Shown here: positions 7,145 through 15,238 of the stretch, piece after piece
Position numbering within the stretch: position 1 is the stretch's first letter
How the letters are laid out: each line of letters opens with the position of its first letter
Assembly (NCBI GenBank): GCA_002292015.1
Contig: DBBD01000094.1
Coordinates: 1-16,109, forward strand
Direction: 5' to 3'
DNA length: 16,109 nucleotides
Source of the DNA: Firmicutes bacterium UBA993
GTDB lineage: Bacteria; Bacillota; Dethiobacteria; DTU022
Translations under genes and position numbers: made by a program
Notes under the pieces: model-generated
Database searches by the model: none
What the model saw: only the letters and a program-made list of their open reading frames with translations
What the model was told of the DNA's origin: nothing

Positions 7145-7621
7145 TTGACCAGGGCAATTTACCCGGGCAGTTTTGATCCTGTCACTAAGGGGCATCTCGA
7201 CATTATCACCAGAACCAGCAAGATTATGACGCACCTGACGGTGGCGGTGCTGGACAATCCACGCAAAGTGGCAACTTTTACTATCGAAAAAAGAATTGAA
7301 ATGCTGAAGCTGGTGACCGAGTCTTATCCGAATGTCGAAGTTGAATATTTTAATGGACTACTGATCGACTATGCGTTAAAGAAGGATACCAACATTATTG
7401 TTAAAGGGTTAAGAGCGATATCAGATTTTGAATTCGAGTTTCAAATGGCCCTGGTTAATCAAAAGTTAAATCCGGCTATAGAAACTTTATTTATGATGAC
7501 AAACAGTAAATATTCATATCTCAGTTCTAGTATTGTGAAGGAGATTGCTGCGCTTGGCGGAGATATCAGCAGCCTGGTTCCAGAAGTGTTGCTCGATATG
7601 ATTGTTACCAAATTTAAGTAG
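7145..7621 (+). CDS. coaD: Phosphopantetheine adenylyltransferase
   Basis: Penultimate step of coenzyme A synthesis: 4'-phosphopantetheine + ATP gives dephospho-CoA + PPi. The 158-aa length is normal. Motifs: AIYPGSFDPVTKGHLDII at residues 4-21, including the nucleotidyltransferase T/HxGH element (Thr14, His17); VKGLRAISDFEFEFQMA near 86-102; and the C-terminal YSYLSSSIVKEIAALGGDI. The start is TTG, supported by AAAGGGG at 7131-7137 with a 7-base spacer. It is probably the first gene of a three-gene unit with the small membrane protein and the PDZ protease, with gaps of 57 and 40 bases. The coaD-ylbL linkage is familiar from Bacillota. A TTGACA at 7014-7019 has no good -10 partner, so the promoter is uncertain. 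Confidence 0.97.
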   Translation: MTRAIYPGSFDPVTKGHLDIITRTSKIMTHLTVAVLDNPRKVATFTIEKRIEMLKLVTESYPNVEVEYFNGLLIDYALKKDTNIIVKGLRAISDFEFEFQMALVNQKLNPAIETLFMMTNSKYSYLSSSIVKEIAALGGDISSLVPEVLLDMIVTKFK

Positions 7622-7678
7622 CAACAAAATTATTCCGGGCTACATCTGCCTGGATAAAAAGAAATACGGAGGTATTTT

Positions 7679-7948
7679 ATGATTGATTCAGATGCCTTGA
7701 TTTTCACAACAAATCTGCTGGCTGCTGATGGGTCTTTGCCCGGGCTCGCCGGCTTGCGCATTTTTGGTTTTTTTATTTTTTCGGTCGGGTTATTATCGCT
7801 TATTCGTCCCCAGGTATTCTGGTATTTAAGGGTTGGCCGGAAGATTCCCGGGGTTCCGGCGCCTAAAATTTATTTGCTGGTCTTAAGATTTGGTGCTATC
7901 TTGGTAATTGCGCTTGGTTTGTTTATGATGTTTGGATTAAACACGTAA
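7679..7948 (+). CDS. Small two-helix membrane protein of unknown function
   Basis: An 89-aa protein with two hydrophobic segments (about residues 25-45 and 65-84) joined by a basic loop, RPQVFWYLRVGRKIPGVPAPKIY. The hydrophobic segment, Trp-containing loop and second segment starting at an Arg resemble small DUF6199-type proteins, but I cannot confirm this. The start is secure: GGAGG (7668-7672) lies six bases before the ATG. It sits between coaD and a membrane-anchored PDZ/Lon-type protease and is probably co-transcribed with both. Function unknown. Confidence 0.75.
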   Translation: MIDSDALIFTTNLLAADGSLPGLAGLRIFGFFIFSVGLLSLIRPQVFWYLRVGRKIPGVPAPKIYLLVLRFGAILVIALGLFMMFGLNT

Positions 7949-7988
7949 GCGGATATCAGCGGTATAGTCAGAGAAAGGCTTATCTTCT

Positions 7989-9023
7989 ATGCAGCAGCTT
8001 CATATAAAACTCGGCAGCCGGCTGGTCAGTAAAACCTGCCTAAGGTATTTGCTGGTCTCTCTGGTACTTCTTCTTGGCGGTTTCCTGATCAGGCTCGATT
8101 ATTACATTGCCGCTCCGAGTAGGGCTTTGGAGTTAGGCAACCTGATAACTGTCGACGGAAAAGATCCCGGTGATAGCGGTACTTTTTTTCTGGTTACCGT
8201 TTCACAGATGCAGGCTGTCCCGTTTACCCTGCTTTACGCCTTAATCCATCCCCATCTTGATATCAAACCGGTTAGCGAGGTTATCCCTGTGGGAATGGAT
8301 AAAGAAGAATACCGGCAATTACAGGCTGAAAACATGAGGGAAAGCAGGCTCATGGCCCAGGTCGTAGCATTAAGACGTGCCGGCTATGAAATTAGCATCG
8401 AAAGTGACGGAGTTGAAATTGTCGGCTTCCTGGAAAATGCTCCGGCAGAACCTTACCTGCAGTTGGGGGACAGATTGTTGAGTGTTGATGGGAAACAGAT
8501 ATTATTAGCGTCGGAAGTGTCGCTGCTGGTCCAGGAACGACAGGTAGGGGAAGTGGTTAACTTTACTCTGGTGAGGGACGGCACGCTATTAGAACTTGAA
8601 CTGGCTACCGGAGAACACCCGGAAGAGAAGGGAATGCCGTTTGTTGGTATTTACATCAAAACACTGCCCTGGGAAGCAGAAATTCCGCTTAATATCGCCA
8701 TGGATACCGGGCGGATCGGTGGCCCTTCAGCCGGGATGATGTTTACCCTGGAAATAATCAATCAGCTATTGGACGGGGATATTACGGCCGGCAGAAAAAT
8801 TGCCGGCACCGGAACAATAGATTTTAATGAAAACATCGGTCGGATTGGCGGAGTAGCCCAGAAAGTTATTGCGGCCGAAAGAGCCGGAGCTGAATATTTT
8901 CTGGTGCCTGTGGCCAACTATGAAGCGGCACAAAATATTGCGCGCCGTATTGTGGTTGTGCCTGTGGATAACCTGGAACAGGTGCTTGACTTTCTGAATA
9001 CCATAACGCTGGCAGTTCAATAA
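7989..9023 (+). CDS. PDZ domain-containing Lon-type serine protease, YlbL/SepM-like
   Basis: Membrane-anchored protease with its catalytic part outside the cell. A single N-terminal membrane helix (about residues 20-38) is followed by an extracytoplasmic region, a PDZ domain (about 130-205, including LQLGDRLLSVDGKQI) and a Lon-type proteolytic domain. The Ser/Lys dyad is visible: Ser247 in GRIGGPSAGMMF and Lys292 in GRIGGVAQKVIAAERAGA, with spacing close to that in Lon. The 344-aa length matches the family. In Bacillus subtilis YlbL degrades the division inhibitor YneA, and streptococcal SepM processes a signal peptide; the target here is unknown. ATG 7989 follows AGAAAGG. It is the last gene of the coaD unit and is followed directly by the rnpB promoter. 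Confidence 0.92.
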   Translation: MQQLHIKLGSRLVSKTCLRYLLVSLVLLLGGFLIRLDYYIAAPSRALELGNLITVDGKDPGDSGTFFLVTVSQMQAVPFTLLYALIHPHLDIKPVSEVIPVGMDKEEYRQLQAENMRESRLMAQVVALRRAGYEISIESDGVEIVGFLENAPAEPYLQLGDRLLSVDGKQILLASEVSLLVQERQVGEVVNFTLVRDGTLLELELATGEHPEEKGMPFVGIYIKTLPWEAEIPLNIAMDTGRIGGPSAGMMFTLEIINQLLDGDITAGRKIAGTGTIDFNENIGRIGGVAQKVIAAERAGAEYFLVPVANYEAAQNIARRIVVVPVDNLEQVLDFLNTITLAVQ

Positions 9024-9045
9024 AGACAGACAGAGAAAGCATATT

Positions 9046-9074
9046 TTGACTCTCAACCTGAGCGGTGCTATACT
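9046..9074 (+). promoter_or_regulatory. Promoter of rnpB
   Basis: TTGACT (9046-9051), 17-base spacer, TATACT (9069-9074): a near-consensus sigma-A promoter just before the RNase P RNA. It starts 23 bases after the stop of the protease gene. Confidence 0.85.
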
Positions 9075-9091
9075 TAGGTTAGTGCTAGTAT

Positions 9092-9483
9092 GGGGACCGA
9101 GTAAACAAGGCAGTCACGGGAAGAATACCGCAAGGTGCTTTTCGAGGAAAGTCCGAGCTCCGCAGGGCAGGGTGCTGGGTAACGCCCAGTGAGGGTGACC
9201 TTAAGGCCAGTGCCACAGAAAAAATACCGCCCGGTAATTTTGCCGGGTAAGGGTGCAACGGTGCGGTAAGAGCGTACCAGAAACCGGGAGACCGGTTTGC
9301 TAGGTAAACCCCACCCGGAGCAAGACCAAATAGGAGGGGGATGAGGTTGCCCGCCGACTCCTCGGGTTAGGTCGCTGGAGGTGCCAGGCAACTGGTATCC
9401 AAGATAGATGGCTGTCGTTGCATTTTTCCGGCCAAGCCGGAACATGCAGAACAGAACTCGGCTTACCAGTATGCTCGGTCCCC
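9092..9483 (+). ncRNA. rnpB: RNase P RNA, class A type
   Basis: Catalytic RNA that removes 5' leaders from pre-tRNAs. The ends pair perfectly as P1: GGGGACCGAG (9092-9101) with CTCGGTCCCC (9474-9483). Conserved blocks appear in order: GAGGAAAGTCCGAGCTCC near 9143, CCAGTGCCACAGAAA near 9207, GGGTGCAACGGTGCGGTAAG near 9250, a GGTAAACCCC block near 9302 followed by GGAGCAAGACC, AGATAGATGGCTG near 9402, and ACAGAACTCGGCTTAC near 9450. Class A organisation is inferred from the layout and a length of about 392 nt. The mature 5' end may lie a few bases upstream. The last base of P1 is also the last base of the stop codon of the convergent gene. Confidence 0.97.
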
Positions 9484-10382
9484 TAGCTATTTTGACCCGT
9501 TATGTGTTCGGGTCTTTTTGTTTGTTCATTGAAGATGTTAAAGTTCTCTATAATTGTATCAACCATGTAGCATCTGCCCCAGTTTGACTGTGAAAGATAG
9601 TAAAAAAGGTACTCTCCGCCGAACACGGCTTTGACGATCATCTTCCCAGGGGCCCCGGCTTCATGCAAATCCTTGACTTTTAATCCAATATCCCACCACT
9701 GCTCGTATTTGCCGAGCAAGCGCTCAGTGGCGTTTTCAATACGCCCTTTCAGGCCGCAGAACATAATTGCCGGTTTTAGGGCTATTACCTTCGCAAGACT
9801 TTGAAAATGATCGGCGATATTTTCACCGATCATAAAACCAGTGAGTTTCTCGCCGAGGAAAAGATCTCCGCAAAAGAGCCAGCGGTTAATCGGTTCAAAA
9901 AAACAGACGTGGTCAGCGGAATGCCCGGGTGTATTAATTACATCAAATTCATATTTTTCAGTAAAGATTTTAGGCCCGAGCGGAAGACCGTTAGCCGGAG
10001 GTTGGGCGCCCCAAAGAAGATGACGGTAAATCGGAATCTGCGGCGGATTTTTCATGGTTTGTAAGGTGCCTGAATTAGCATAAACCGGCACCTTCAGTTC
10101 ACGTTCAAGAGAATGGCTGTTTCCGGTATGATCCTCGTGCTGATGGGTAATCGCTATCTGCTTAATTGGCATTTTGCATAATGCTTTATGAACTTCCGCC
10201 GCAGTGTGGACAGGACCGGTGTCGATCAGCAGCCCGTCAATAAAATAGAAATGATTTATATACAAGGGGCGGCCAAAAGCAGTTCGCGAAACTTTAAATT
10301 CAATTATTTCACCGTGGTCAGTTTTCCTTAGCATCAGGCAGCCGCTGCTTCCTCCCGGAATCGTTGCCTGATATTTTAACAT
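9483..10382 (-). CDS. Metallo-beta-lactamase-fold hydrolase
   Basis: Zinc-dependent hydrolase of the metallo-beta-lactamase superfamily. The signature THQHEDHTGN (HxHxDH) is near residue 80, followed by a TPGHSADHVCF histidine near 155 and CGDLFLGEKLTG with a metal-bridging Asp near 175. A helical C-terminal region carries no recognised domain. There is no signal peptide, so it is probably cytoplasmic. The substrate is unknown; glyoxalase II-like thioesterase and lactonase activities are both possible. The start is uncertain: ATG 10382 has a weak GGTGAG upstream, ATG 10394 has no visible ribosome site, and ATG 10334 has GGGAGG too far away. The protein is about 299 aa from 10382. Its last residues are encoded across the rnpB terminator and its stop codon overlaps the rnpB end by one base. 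Confidence 0.85.
   Translation of the reverse strand: MLKYQATIPGGSSGCLMLRKTDHGEIIEFKVSRTAFGRPLYINHFYFIDGLLIDTGPVHTAAEVHKALCKMPIKQIAITHQHEDHTGNSHSLERELKVPVYANSGTLQTMKNPPQIPIYRHLLWGAQPPANGLPLGPKIFTEKYEFDVINTPGHSADHVCFFEPINRWLFCGDLFLGEKLTGFMIGENIADHFQSLAKVIALKPAIMFCGLKGRIENATERLLGKYEQWWDIGLKVKDLHEAGAPGKMIVKAVFGGEYLFYYLSQSNWGRCYMVDTIIENFNIFNEQTKRPEHITGQNS
9494..9519 (+). terminator. Terminator of rnpB, inside the convergent coding sequence
   Basis: A 6-bp stem GACCCG (9494-9499) / CGGGTC (9509-9514) is followed by TTTTT (9515-9519), 10 bases after the RNase P RNA. It lies wholly inside the last codons of the convergent metallo-hydrolase gene. Confidence 0.8.
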
Positions 10383-10469
10383 ACAGCTCACCATGCAGGA
10401 AAGAAATAAACTGCTACGAATAATTAAATGTAAGTGATCTGTCCCATATATTCCCTCACCCGTATTGGG

Positions 10470-10535
10470 GGAGAGTGTCAGAGTGAAGGGAGGGATTTAG
10501 CCCCTCTGTAAGTACCACCCAGTGGCCTGATAGTC
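10470..10535 (+). repeat. Hairpin-forming dispersed intergenic repeat, copy 1
   Basis: This 66-base stretch aligns with 13108-13171 in the same orientation at roughly 70% identity. Shared landmarks are GGAGAG, CAG.GTGA, a GGGATTTA...CCCTCT core, the CCC.GTGG segment and the TAGTC end. Upstream, TCCCTCAC (10452-10459) can pair with GTGAAGGGA (10483-10491). It occupies the gap between the divergent hydrolase and galactokinase genes. Confidence 0.6.
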
Positions 10536-10571
10536 ATTAATATCAATGAAGCCTTGAAAGGAATAGCACTA

Positions 10572-11687
10572 ATGACGATTAAAACTACTGCTCCCGGCAG
10601 GGTTAACCTAATTGGTGAGCACACTGATTACAACCAGGGCTGGGTTATGCCGGTTGCCATTGATCTTAAACTTGAGGTGCGCCTTATCCCGCGCCCCGAT
10701 CGTTTATTTATCGCCACTGTCCCCGGGTTCGATCAGTTGCAATCATATAACATCGATAGCTTGCGGCCGGTGCAGGGGCAGCCGGATTGGATTGATTATC
10801 TAAAAGCGGTATGTTGGGCGTTGGGGAAAAACGGATATAGACTAAAAGGGGCAGAAGTTACTATTACCAGCGAAATACCGATCGGTGTAGGACTCAGTTC
10901 TTCGGCAGCTCTTGAACTCGCTGTTGCCGGGGCGTTGAATAAAGCGCTAAACTTAAACATTGATCTGCCGCAGCTGGCGCTGATCTGTCAACAGGCAGAA
11001 AATGAATATGTAGGCGTGCGCTGCGGGATCATGGATCAATACGCAATCGCTTTATGTCGCGCCGGGCAGGCCTTGTTGCTTGATTGTCTAACCCTGGATT
11101 ATCAGCATATTCCCTTTATCCTTGGTCAATATAGCCTGTTGATCGTTAACAGCAGGGTTGAGCGCTCTTTAAGCGCTTCTGATTATAACCAGCGTCATAA
11201 TGAATGTGAGGAGGCGGTACAGTTAATCGGCAAATACCTGGGGAAGCCGTTTAATTCGTTGCGTGAAATCAACCTCGAAGATCTGAAAAAGGCGGAAGAA
11301 TACCTGCCGAGGCTTTATTATCGAAGAAGCCGCTACATTATTGAGGAAAATGCCCGGGTATTGGCGGCAGCTGGAGCGCTGGACAAACATGACTTGGTAT
11401 CTTTCGGTCTTTTGTTGAAAAGATCACATGCCGGGTTGCGAGATCTTTACGCTGTTAGCTGCCCGGAGCTAGATCTGATTGTTGATACCGCCGTTGCTGA
11501 TCAAGATGTTCTCGGCGCCCGGATGACCGGTGCCGGTTTTGGCGGGTGCGCTATTGTTTTGCTGAAGCAAAGTGCAGTTGATCGGGTTAGTGCTGCTGTA
11601 GATGAAGCATTTGTTCGGAACGGCTGGTTGCGGCCTGATTTTTATCTAACTGCTGCGGCAGTGGGGTTGAAAGTGGAGTGTGAATGA
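10572..11687 (+). CDS. galK: Galactokinase (GHMP kinase family)
   Basis: Phosphorylates galactose to galactose-1-phosphate (Leloir pathway). GHMP motifs are clear: the sugar-kinase signature GRVNLIGEHTDYNQG at residues 9-23, the ATP loop GVGLSSSAALE near 105-115, CGIMDQYA with the catalytic Asp near 155, and GARMTGAGFGGCA near the C-terminus. The 371-aa length is normal. ATG 10572 is chosen because AAAGGA (10557-10562) lies nine bases upstream; a TTG at 10554 precedes that site. No galT, galE or sugar transporter lies in the window. Specificity for galactose over a related sugar (for example N-acetylgalactosamine) is inferred. An 84-base gap and a separate promoter precede the next gene. Confidence 0.9.
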   Translation: MTIKTTAPGRVNLIGEHTDYNQGWVMPVAIDLKLEVRLIPRPDRLFIATVPGFDQLQSYNIDSLRPVQGQPDWIDYLKAVCWALGKNGYRLKGAEVTITSEIPIGVGLSSSAALELAVAGALNKALNLNIDLPQLALICQQAENEYVGVRCGIMDQYAIALCRAGQALLLDCLTLDYQHIPFILGQYSLLIVNSRVERSLSASDYNQRHNECEEAVQLIGKYLGKPFNSLREINLEDLKKAEEYLPRLYYRRSRYIIEENARVLAAAGALDKHDLVSFGLLLKRSHAGLRDLYAVSCPELDLIVDTAVADQDVLGARMTGAGFGGCAIVLLKQSAVDRVSAAVDEAFVRNGWLRPDFYLTAAAVGLKVECE

Positions 11688-11725
11688 AGAACTGCTCATA
11701 AATCTTATCCCTGCCAAAAAATTTA

Positions 11726-11734
11726 TGATAGAAT
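11726..11734 (+). promoter_or_regulatory. Extended -10 promoter for tyrS
   Basis: TGA-TAGAAT (TG at 11726-11727, hexamer 11729-11734) is an extended -10 without a good -35. The leader to the start codon is only about 40 nt. Confidence 0.5.
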
Positions 11735-11778
11735 AGCGAAGTATTAAAGTGTTTTACTTTTTACTGGAGGTATGACTG

Positions 11779-12990
11779 ATGGCTTTAATGGATGCAGCAG
11801 AACAATACAAAATCCTGACAGAAAATATTGCGGAAATCATTACCGAAGAAGAGTTCCGAAAAAAGCTCGAATGCAGCGTGGCCGAAAATAAACCGCTGCG
11901 CTGTAAACTGGGAATTGACCCTTCCGCGCCCGACTTGCATCTCGGCCACGCCGTAGTTTTACACAAACTGCGCCAGTTTCAGGAGTTGGGACATCATATT
12001 ATTATCATCCTGGGTGATTTCACCGGGATGGTAGGAGATCCAACCGGTCGCTCGGAAACCCGTAAGCAGCTGACCGAAAAAGAAGTAATGGCTAATGCCC
12101 GCACCTATCAGGATCAGATCTTTAATATTCTGGATGCCGACAAAACCGAAATGGTATTCAACAGCCAGTGGTTGGCTAAACTGAACTTTGCCGACGTAAT
12201 CAAGCTGGCATCTAGCCTGACTGTGGCCCGCATGATGGAGCGTGAAGATTTTTCCAGGCGCTACCAGGAGAATATGCCGATCAGCATTCACGAGTTTTTC
12301 TACCCGCTGATGCAGGGCTATGACTCCATTGCCATTAAGGCTGATATCGAATTTGGAGCCACAGAGCAGAAATTTAACCTACTGATGGGCCGGCAATTGC
12401 AGCGTGATTATGGTCAGGAACCGCAGGTGGCATTTACCATGCCGATCTTGATCGGAACTGATGGCGTTCAGAAGATGAGTAAGAGTTTGGGCAATTATAT
12501 TGGCATCACTGAACCACCGGGAGAAATCTATGGTAAAACGATGTCCATTTCTGATGATCTGATGCCTGAGTATTACAGGCTGGCGACTTCTTTGCCCGGC
12601 AATGAAATAGATGCGCTCCTTGAACAGCTAAAATCCGGATCGCTTCATCCCCGCGATGCAAAGATGCGTTTGGCGCGAGAGATTGTAGCTCTCTATCACG
12701 GCAGTGCCGCGGCTCGGGCAGCTGAAGAAGGCTTTAAGCAGGTCTTTCAGAAAGGTGAATTGCCTTCTGAAATAGCAGTGTATAGTTTTACTGCTCCGGT
12801 TAGCTTGGTTGATTTAATGGTTAAGGCGAAGCTGGCTTCCAGTAAAAGCGATGCAAGACGCCTGGTTGAACAGAATGGGGTTAAAATTAACAATGAAACC
12901 GTAAGTGATATCGCTTACCAAGTCTGCCGGGCAGATCAATTTGTTGTTCAAGTTGGCAAACGAAAATTTGCCCGAATAAATGTTAGTTAG
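11779..12990 (+). CDS. tyrS: Tyrosyl-tRNA synthetase
   Basis: Class I aminoacyl-tRNA synthetase that charges tRNA-Tyr. DPSAPDLHLGHAV at residues 47-59 holds the HIGH-type motif (HLGH 54-57), and KMSKS is at 232-236. An S4 RNA-binding domain follows from about residue 338 (VSLVDLMVKAKLASSKSDARRLV). The 403-aa length and the DPSAPDLHLGH form resemble the TyrZ-like clade of bacterial TyrRS rather than the classic Bacillus TyrS. GGAGG (11766-11770) lies eight bases before ATG 11779; an earlier ATG at 11772 is out of frame and too close. There is no room for a T-box leader between galK and this gene. A hairpin follows the stop codon. Confidence 0.96.
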   Translation: MALMDAAEQYKILTENIAEIITEEEFRKKLECSVAENKPLRCKLGIDPSAPDLHLGHAVVLHKLRQFQELGHHIIIILGDFTGMVGDPTGRSETRKQLTEKEVMANARTYQDQIFNILDADKTEMVFNSQWLAKLNFADVIKLASSLTVARMMEREDFSRRYQENMPISIHEFFYPLMQGYDSIAIKADIEFGATEQKFNLLMGRQLQRDYGQEPQVAFTMPILIGTDGVQKMSKSLGNYIGITEPPGEIYGKTMSISDDLMPEYYRLATSLPGNEIDALLEQLKSGSLHPRDAKMRLAREIVALYHGSAAARAAEEGFKQVFQKGELPSEIAVYSFTAPVSLVDLMVKAKLASSKSDARRLVEQNGVKINNETVSDIAYQVCRADQFVVQVGKRKFARINVS

Positions 12991-13021
12991 ATCAGTAAAA
13001 CCGATTCACTGTACACCAACA

Positions 13022-13057
13022 TTTAATGGGCGGCGCTTGACAGCGCCGCCCATTAAA
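13022..13057. terminator. Strong hairpin, probable tyrS terminator
   Basis: A perfect 15-bp stem (TTTAATGGGCGGCGC 13022-13036 / 13043-13057) with the 6-base loop TTGACA starts 31 bases after the tyrS stop. The U-tract is poor on both strands, so termination may depend on stem strength. It could also act on the convergent acs transcript. Confidence 0.65.
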
Positions 13058-13098
13058 ACCTTCGCCCGAATATCCCCCAACAACTGGCATCTAGATCT

Positions 13099-13171
13099 CC
13101 TCTCCCGGGAGAGGGCCAGGGTGAGGGGGGATTTAATCCCTCTTATAATGCTACCCGGTGGTATGTTAGTC
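13099..13171 (+). repeat. Hairpin-forming dispersed intergenic repeat, copy 2
   Basis: It begins with a perfect 16-base palindrome CCTCTCCCGGGAGAGG (13099-13114). The stretch 13108-13171 is related to 10470-10535. It contains a second small inverted repeat, GGGATT-T-AATCCC (13128-13140). Its right end reaches the last base of the acs stop codon on the opposite strand. Confidence 0.6.
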
Positions 13172-15117
13172 TATTCCATGATTCCATCTTTAATCGAGGC
13201 GACAACTTGGGGATCCATTAACGTGGTTATATCGCCTAGTTCACGGTTTTCAGCAATATCGCGCAGCAGCCGCCTCATTATTTTTCCGCTGCGGGTCTTT
13301 GGCAGTTCGTAAGTGAAAAAGATCTCCTCGGGTCTCGCTATGGCCCCGATCATCTTTCCTACATGGGTTTTAAGTTCCTGAACCAGTTGTTCTGAACCTT
13401 CAATTCCTTCTTTAAGGGTTACAAAAGCGGTAATGGCATGTCCCTTGATTTCGTGAACTTTTCCAATAACAGCCGCCTCAGCCACAGAGTGGTGGTCAAC
13501 AAGGGCGCTTTCCACTTCCATCGTTCCGATTCGGTGTCCTGATACATTAAGCACATCATCAACCCGACCCATAATCCAAAAGTAACCGTCTGCATCTTTC
13601 CAGGCTCCGTCTCCAGTAAAATAAAGCCCCTGATGCTGTTTCCAGTAAGTGTACTCATATCGTTCATTGTCTTCATACAGGGTGCGCAGCATTGCCGGCC
13701 AGGGCGATTTAATAACCAGAAAACCTCTTTGCCCTGCTACGGTTGAGCGTCCCTGATCATCTACCACATCTGCCTCGATTCCCGGGAATGGATAGCTTGC
13801 TGAGCCCGGCTTAAGCGGGGTGACCCCCGGTAGCGGGCTTATCATAATCATACCAGTCTCAGTCTGCCACCAGGTATCAACAATTGGACAACGGCCTTTG
13901 CCAATATGCTCATGGTACCAAAGCCATGCTTCCGGGTTGATCGGCTCGCCAACCGAGCCTAGCAGCCTGAGGCTTGATAGGTTACGGCCGTCTGGGTGCT
14001 GGTTACCCCAGCGCATGAAAGTACGGATTGCGGTAGGGGCAGTATAAAAAACCGTTATTTTGTACTTTTCTACCAGTTCCCAAAAGCGATCTTTGGCCGG
14101 GTAATCAGGAACACCCTCGTACATAAAAACAGTTGAACCGTTCGAAAGCGGTCCGTATACTAGGTAGCTGTGACCGGTGATCCAGCCGATATCAGCTGTG
14201 CACCAGTAGATATCATCATCTTTGTGGTCAAATACATAACGGAAAGTAGTGTTAACCCCGACGAGATAGCCACCGGTGGTATGCAAAATACCTTTTGGCT
14301 TGCCGGTGGTGCCGCTGCTGTAAAGTATAAAAAGCGGATCTTCAGCATCCATGGCCACTGCATCAAAACTGCTGTTAGAATCGGACATAAGCTCGGTCCA
14401 GGTATAATCCCGACCGGAGGCTTTCTCAAATGGTATGCCGGTTCTCTCGACGACCACAACCTTTTTAATCGTCGGGCAGCTAAGCAGCACCTCTTCAGCT
14501 GCGCTTTTCAAGGGAATAGTTTTGCCGCGCCGGTATGCCCCGTCGGCAGTGACTAAAACTTTTGACTTCGAATCGAGAATCCGATCTTTTAATGCTACCG
14601 GACTAAATCCGCCGAAAACGACACTGTGGATAGCGCCAATACGGGTACAAGCCAACATCGCCATAACCGCTTCGGGAACCATCGGCATCCAAATCGTAAC
14701 AGCATCGCCTTTGTTTACCCCCAGATTTACCAAAACAGCGCTGAACTTTGAAACTTCTTTCAGAAGTTCGCTGTAGGTTAACGAGACACTATCTCCGTTT
14801 TCACCTTCAAAAATAATCGCTATCTTGTTTCCCAGGCCTTTTTTAATCTGGCTCTCCAGGCAGTTTGCTGCCACATTAAGCTTGCCGTTTACAAACCATT
14901 TGAAATATGGTGGATTGCTGTTATCGAGAATCTGATCCCATTTATTTATCCAATCGATATTTTCAGCCATTTCTGCCCAGTAAAGGAGCCTGTCATTTTC
15001 TGCTTTACGGTATAGGGTCTGATCGTTTGTCAGCGCCCTGCTCTTAAATAATTGGTCCGGCAGGAACGGTTTAAGGTGCTCCTCGCTAAACATATCGCCG
15101 TGATCCGTATCGTACAT
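13171..15117 (-). CDS. acs: Acetyl-CoA synthetase (AMP-forming)
   Basis: Activates acetate with ATP and CoA to acetyl-CoA, AMP and PPi. Motifs: YSSGTTGKPKG near residues 263-273; DIGWITGHSYLVYGPL near 310; DTWWQTETG near 412-419, with the Trp that restricts the pocket to acetate; FTGDGAWKDADGYFWIMGR near 500; and LPKTRSGKIMRR with Lys612, the catalytic lysine regulated by acetylation in Acs enzymes. The frame is open for 50 more codons, but the ATG at 15117 is used: GGGAGG lies eight bases upstream and gives 648 aa, the usual Acs length. acuA, the likely acetyltransferase for Lys612, is directly upstream on the same strand. Propionate as substrate is less likely given the Trp. Confidence 0.95.
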   Translation of the reverse strand: MYDTDHGDMFSEEHLKPFLPDQLFKSRALTNDQTLYRKAENDRLLYWAEMAENIDWINKWDQILDNSNPPYFKWFVNGKLNVAANCLESQIKKGLGNKIAIIFEGENGDSVSLTYSELLKEVSKFSAVLVNLGVNKGDAVTIWMPMVPEAVMAMLACTRIGAIHSVVFGGFSPVALKDRILDSKSKVLVTADGAYRRGKTIPLKSAAEEVLLSCPTIKKVVVVERTGIPFEKASGRDYTWTELMSDSNSSFDAVAMDAEDPLFILYSSGTTGKPKGILHTTGGYLVGVNTTFRYVFDHKDDDIYWCTADIGWITGHSYLVYGPLSNGSTVFMYEGVPDYPAKDRFWELVEKYKITVFYTAPTAIRTFMRWGNQHPDGRNLSSLRLLGSVGEPINPEAWLWYHEHIGKGRCPIVDTWWQTETGMIMISPLPGVTPLKPGSASYPFPGIEADVVDDQGRSTVAGQRGFLVIKSPWPAMLRTLYEDNERYEYTYWKQHQGLYFTGDGAWKDADGYFWIMGRVDDVLNVSGHRIGTMEVESALVDHHSVAEAAVIGKVHEIKGHAITAFVTLKEGIEGSEQLVQELKTHVGKMIGAIARPEEIFFTYELPKTRSGKIMRRLLRDIAENRELGDITTLMDPQVVASIKDGIME

Positions 15118-15143
15118 AATTATCGCCTCCCAAAAATTAAATG

Positions 15144-15172
15144 AATATAGAACTTCGCGAAAAGAGTTTCCA
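15144..15172 (-). promoter_or_regulatory. Possible internal promoter for acs
   Basis: On the - strand: TGGAAA (15167-15172), 17-base spacer, TATATT (15144-15149), 27 bases before the acs ATG. The -35 is weak. A small palindrome TTCGCGAA lies in the spacer. Confidence 0.35.
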
Positions 15173-15238
15173 TTTCCTTTAAAATTCAGGCAATAAACTT
15201 TATTTTGTGATAAGGGTAGGTAAAGCAAAAATAGTAAA

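Noticed and set aside
9074..9445. A - strand 123-codon reading frame
   Set aside because: It lies entirely antisense to the RNase P RNA; the open frame follows from that RNA's base composition.
11688..11778. T-box riboswitch before tyrS
   Set aside because: The gap is about 90 bases and the leader about 40, far too short for a T-box, and no specifier stem or T-box sequence is visible.
13419..14776. Multiple overlapping reading frames on both strands inside acs
   Set aside because: They are out-of-frame shadows of a conserved enzyme, with no ribosome sites or protein-family features.
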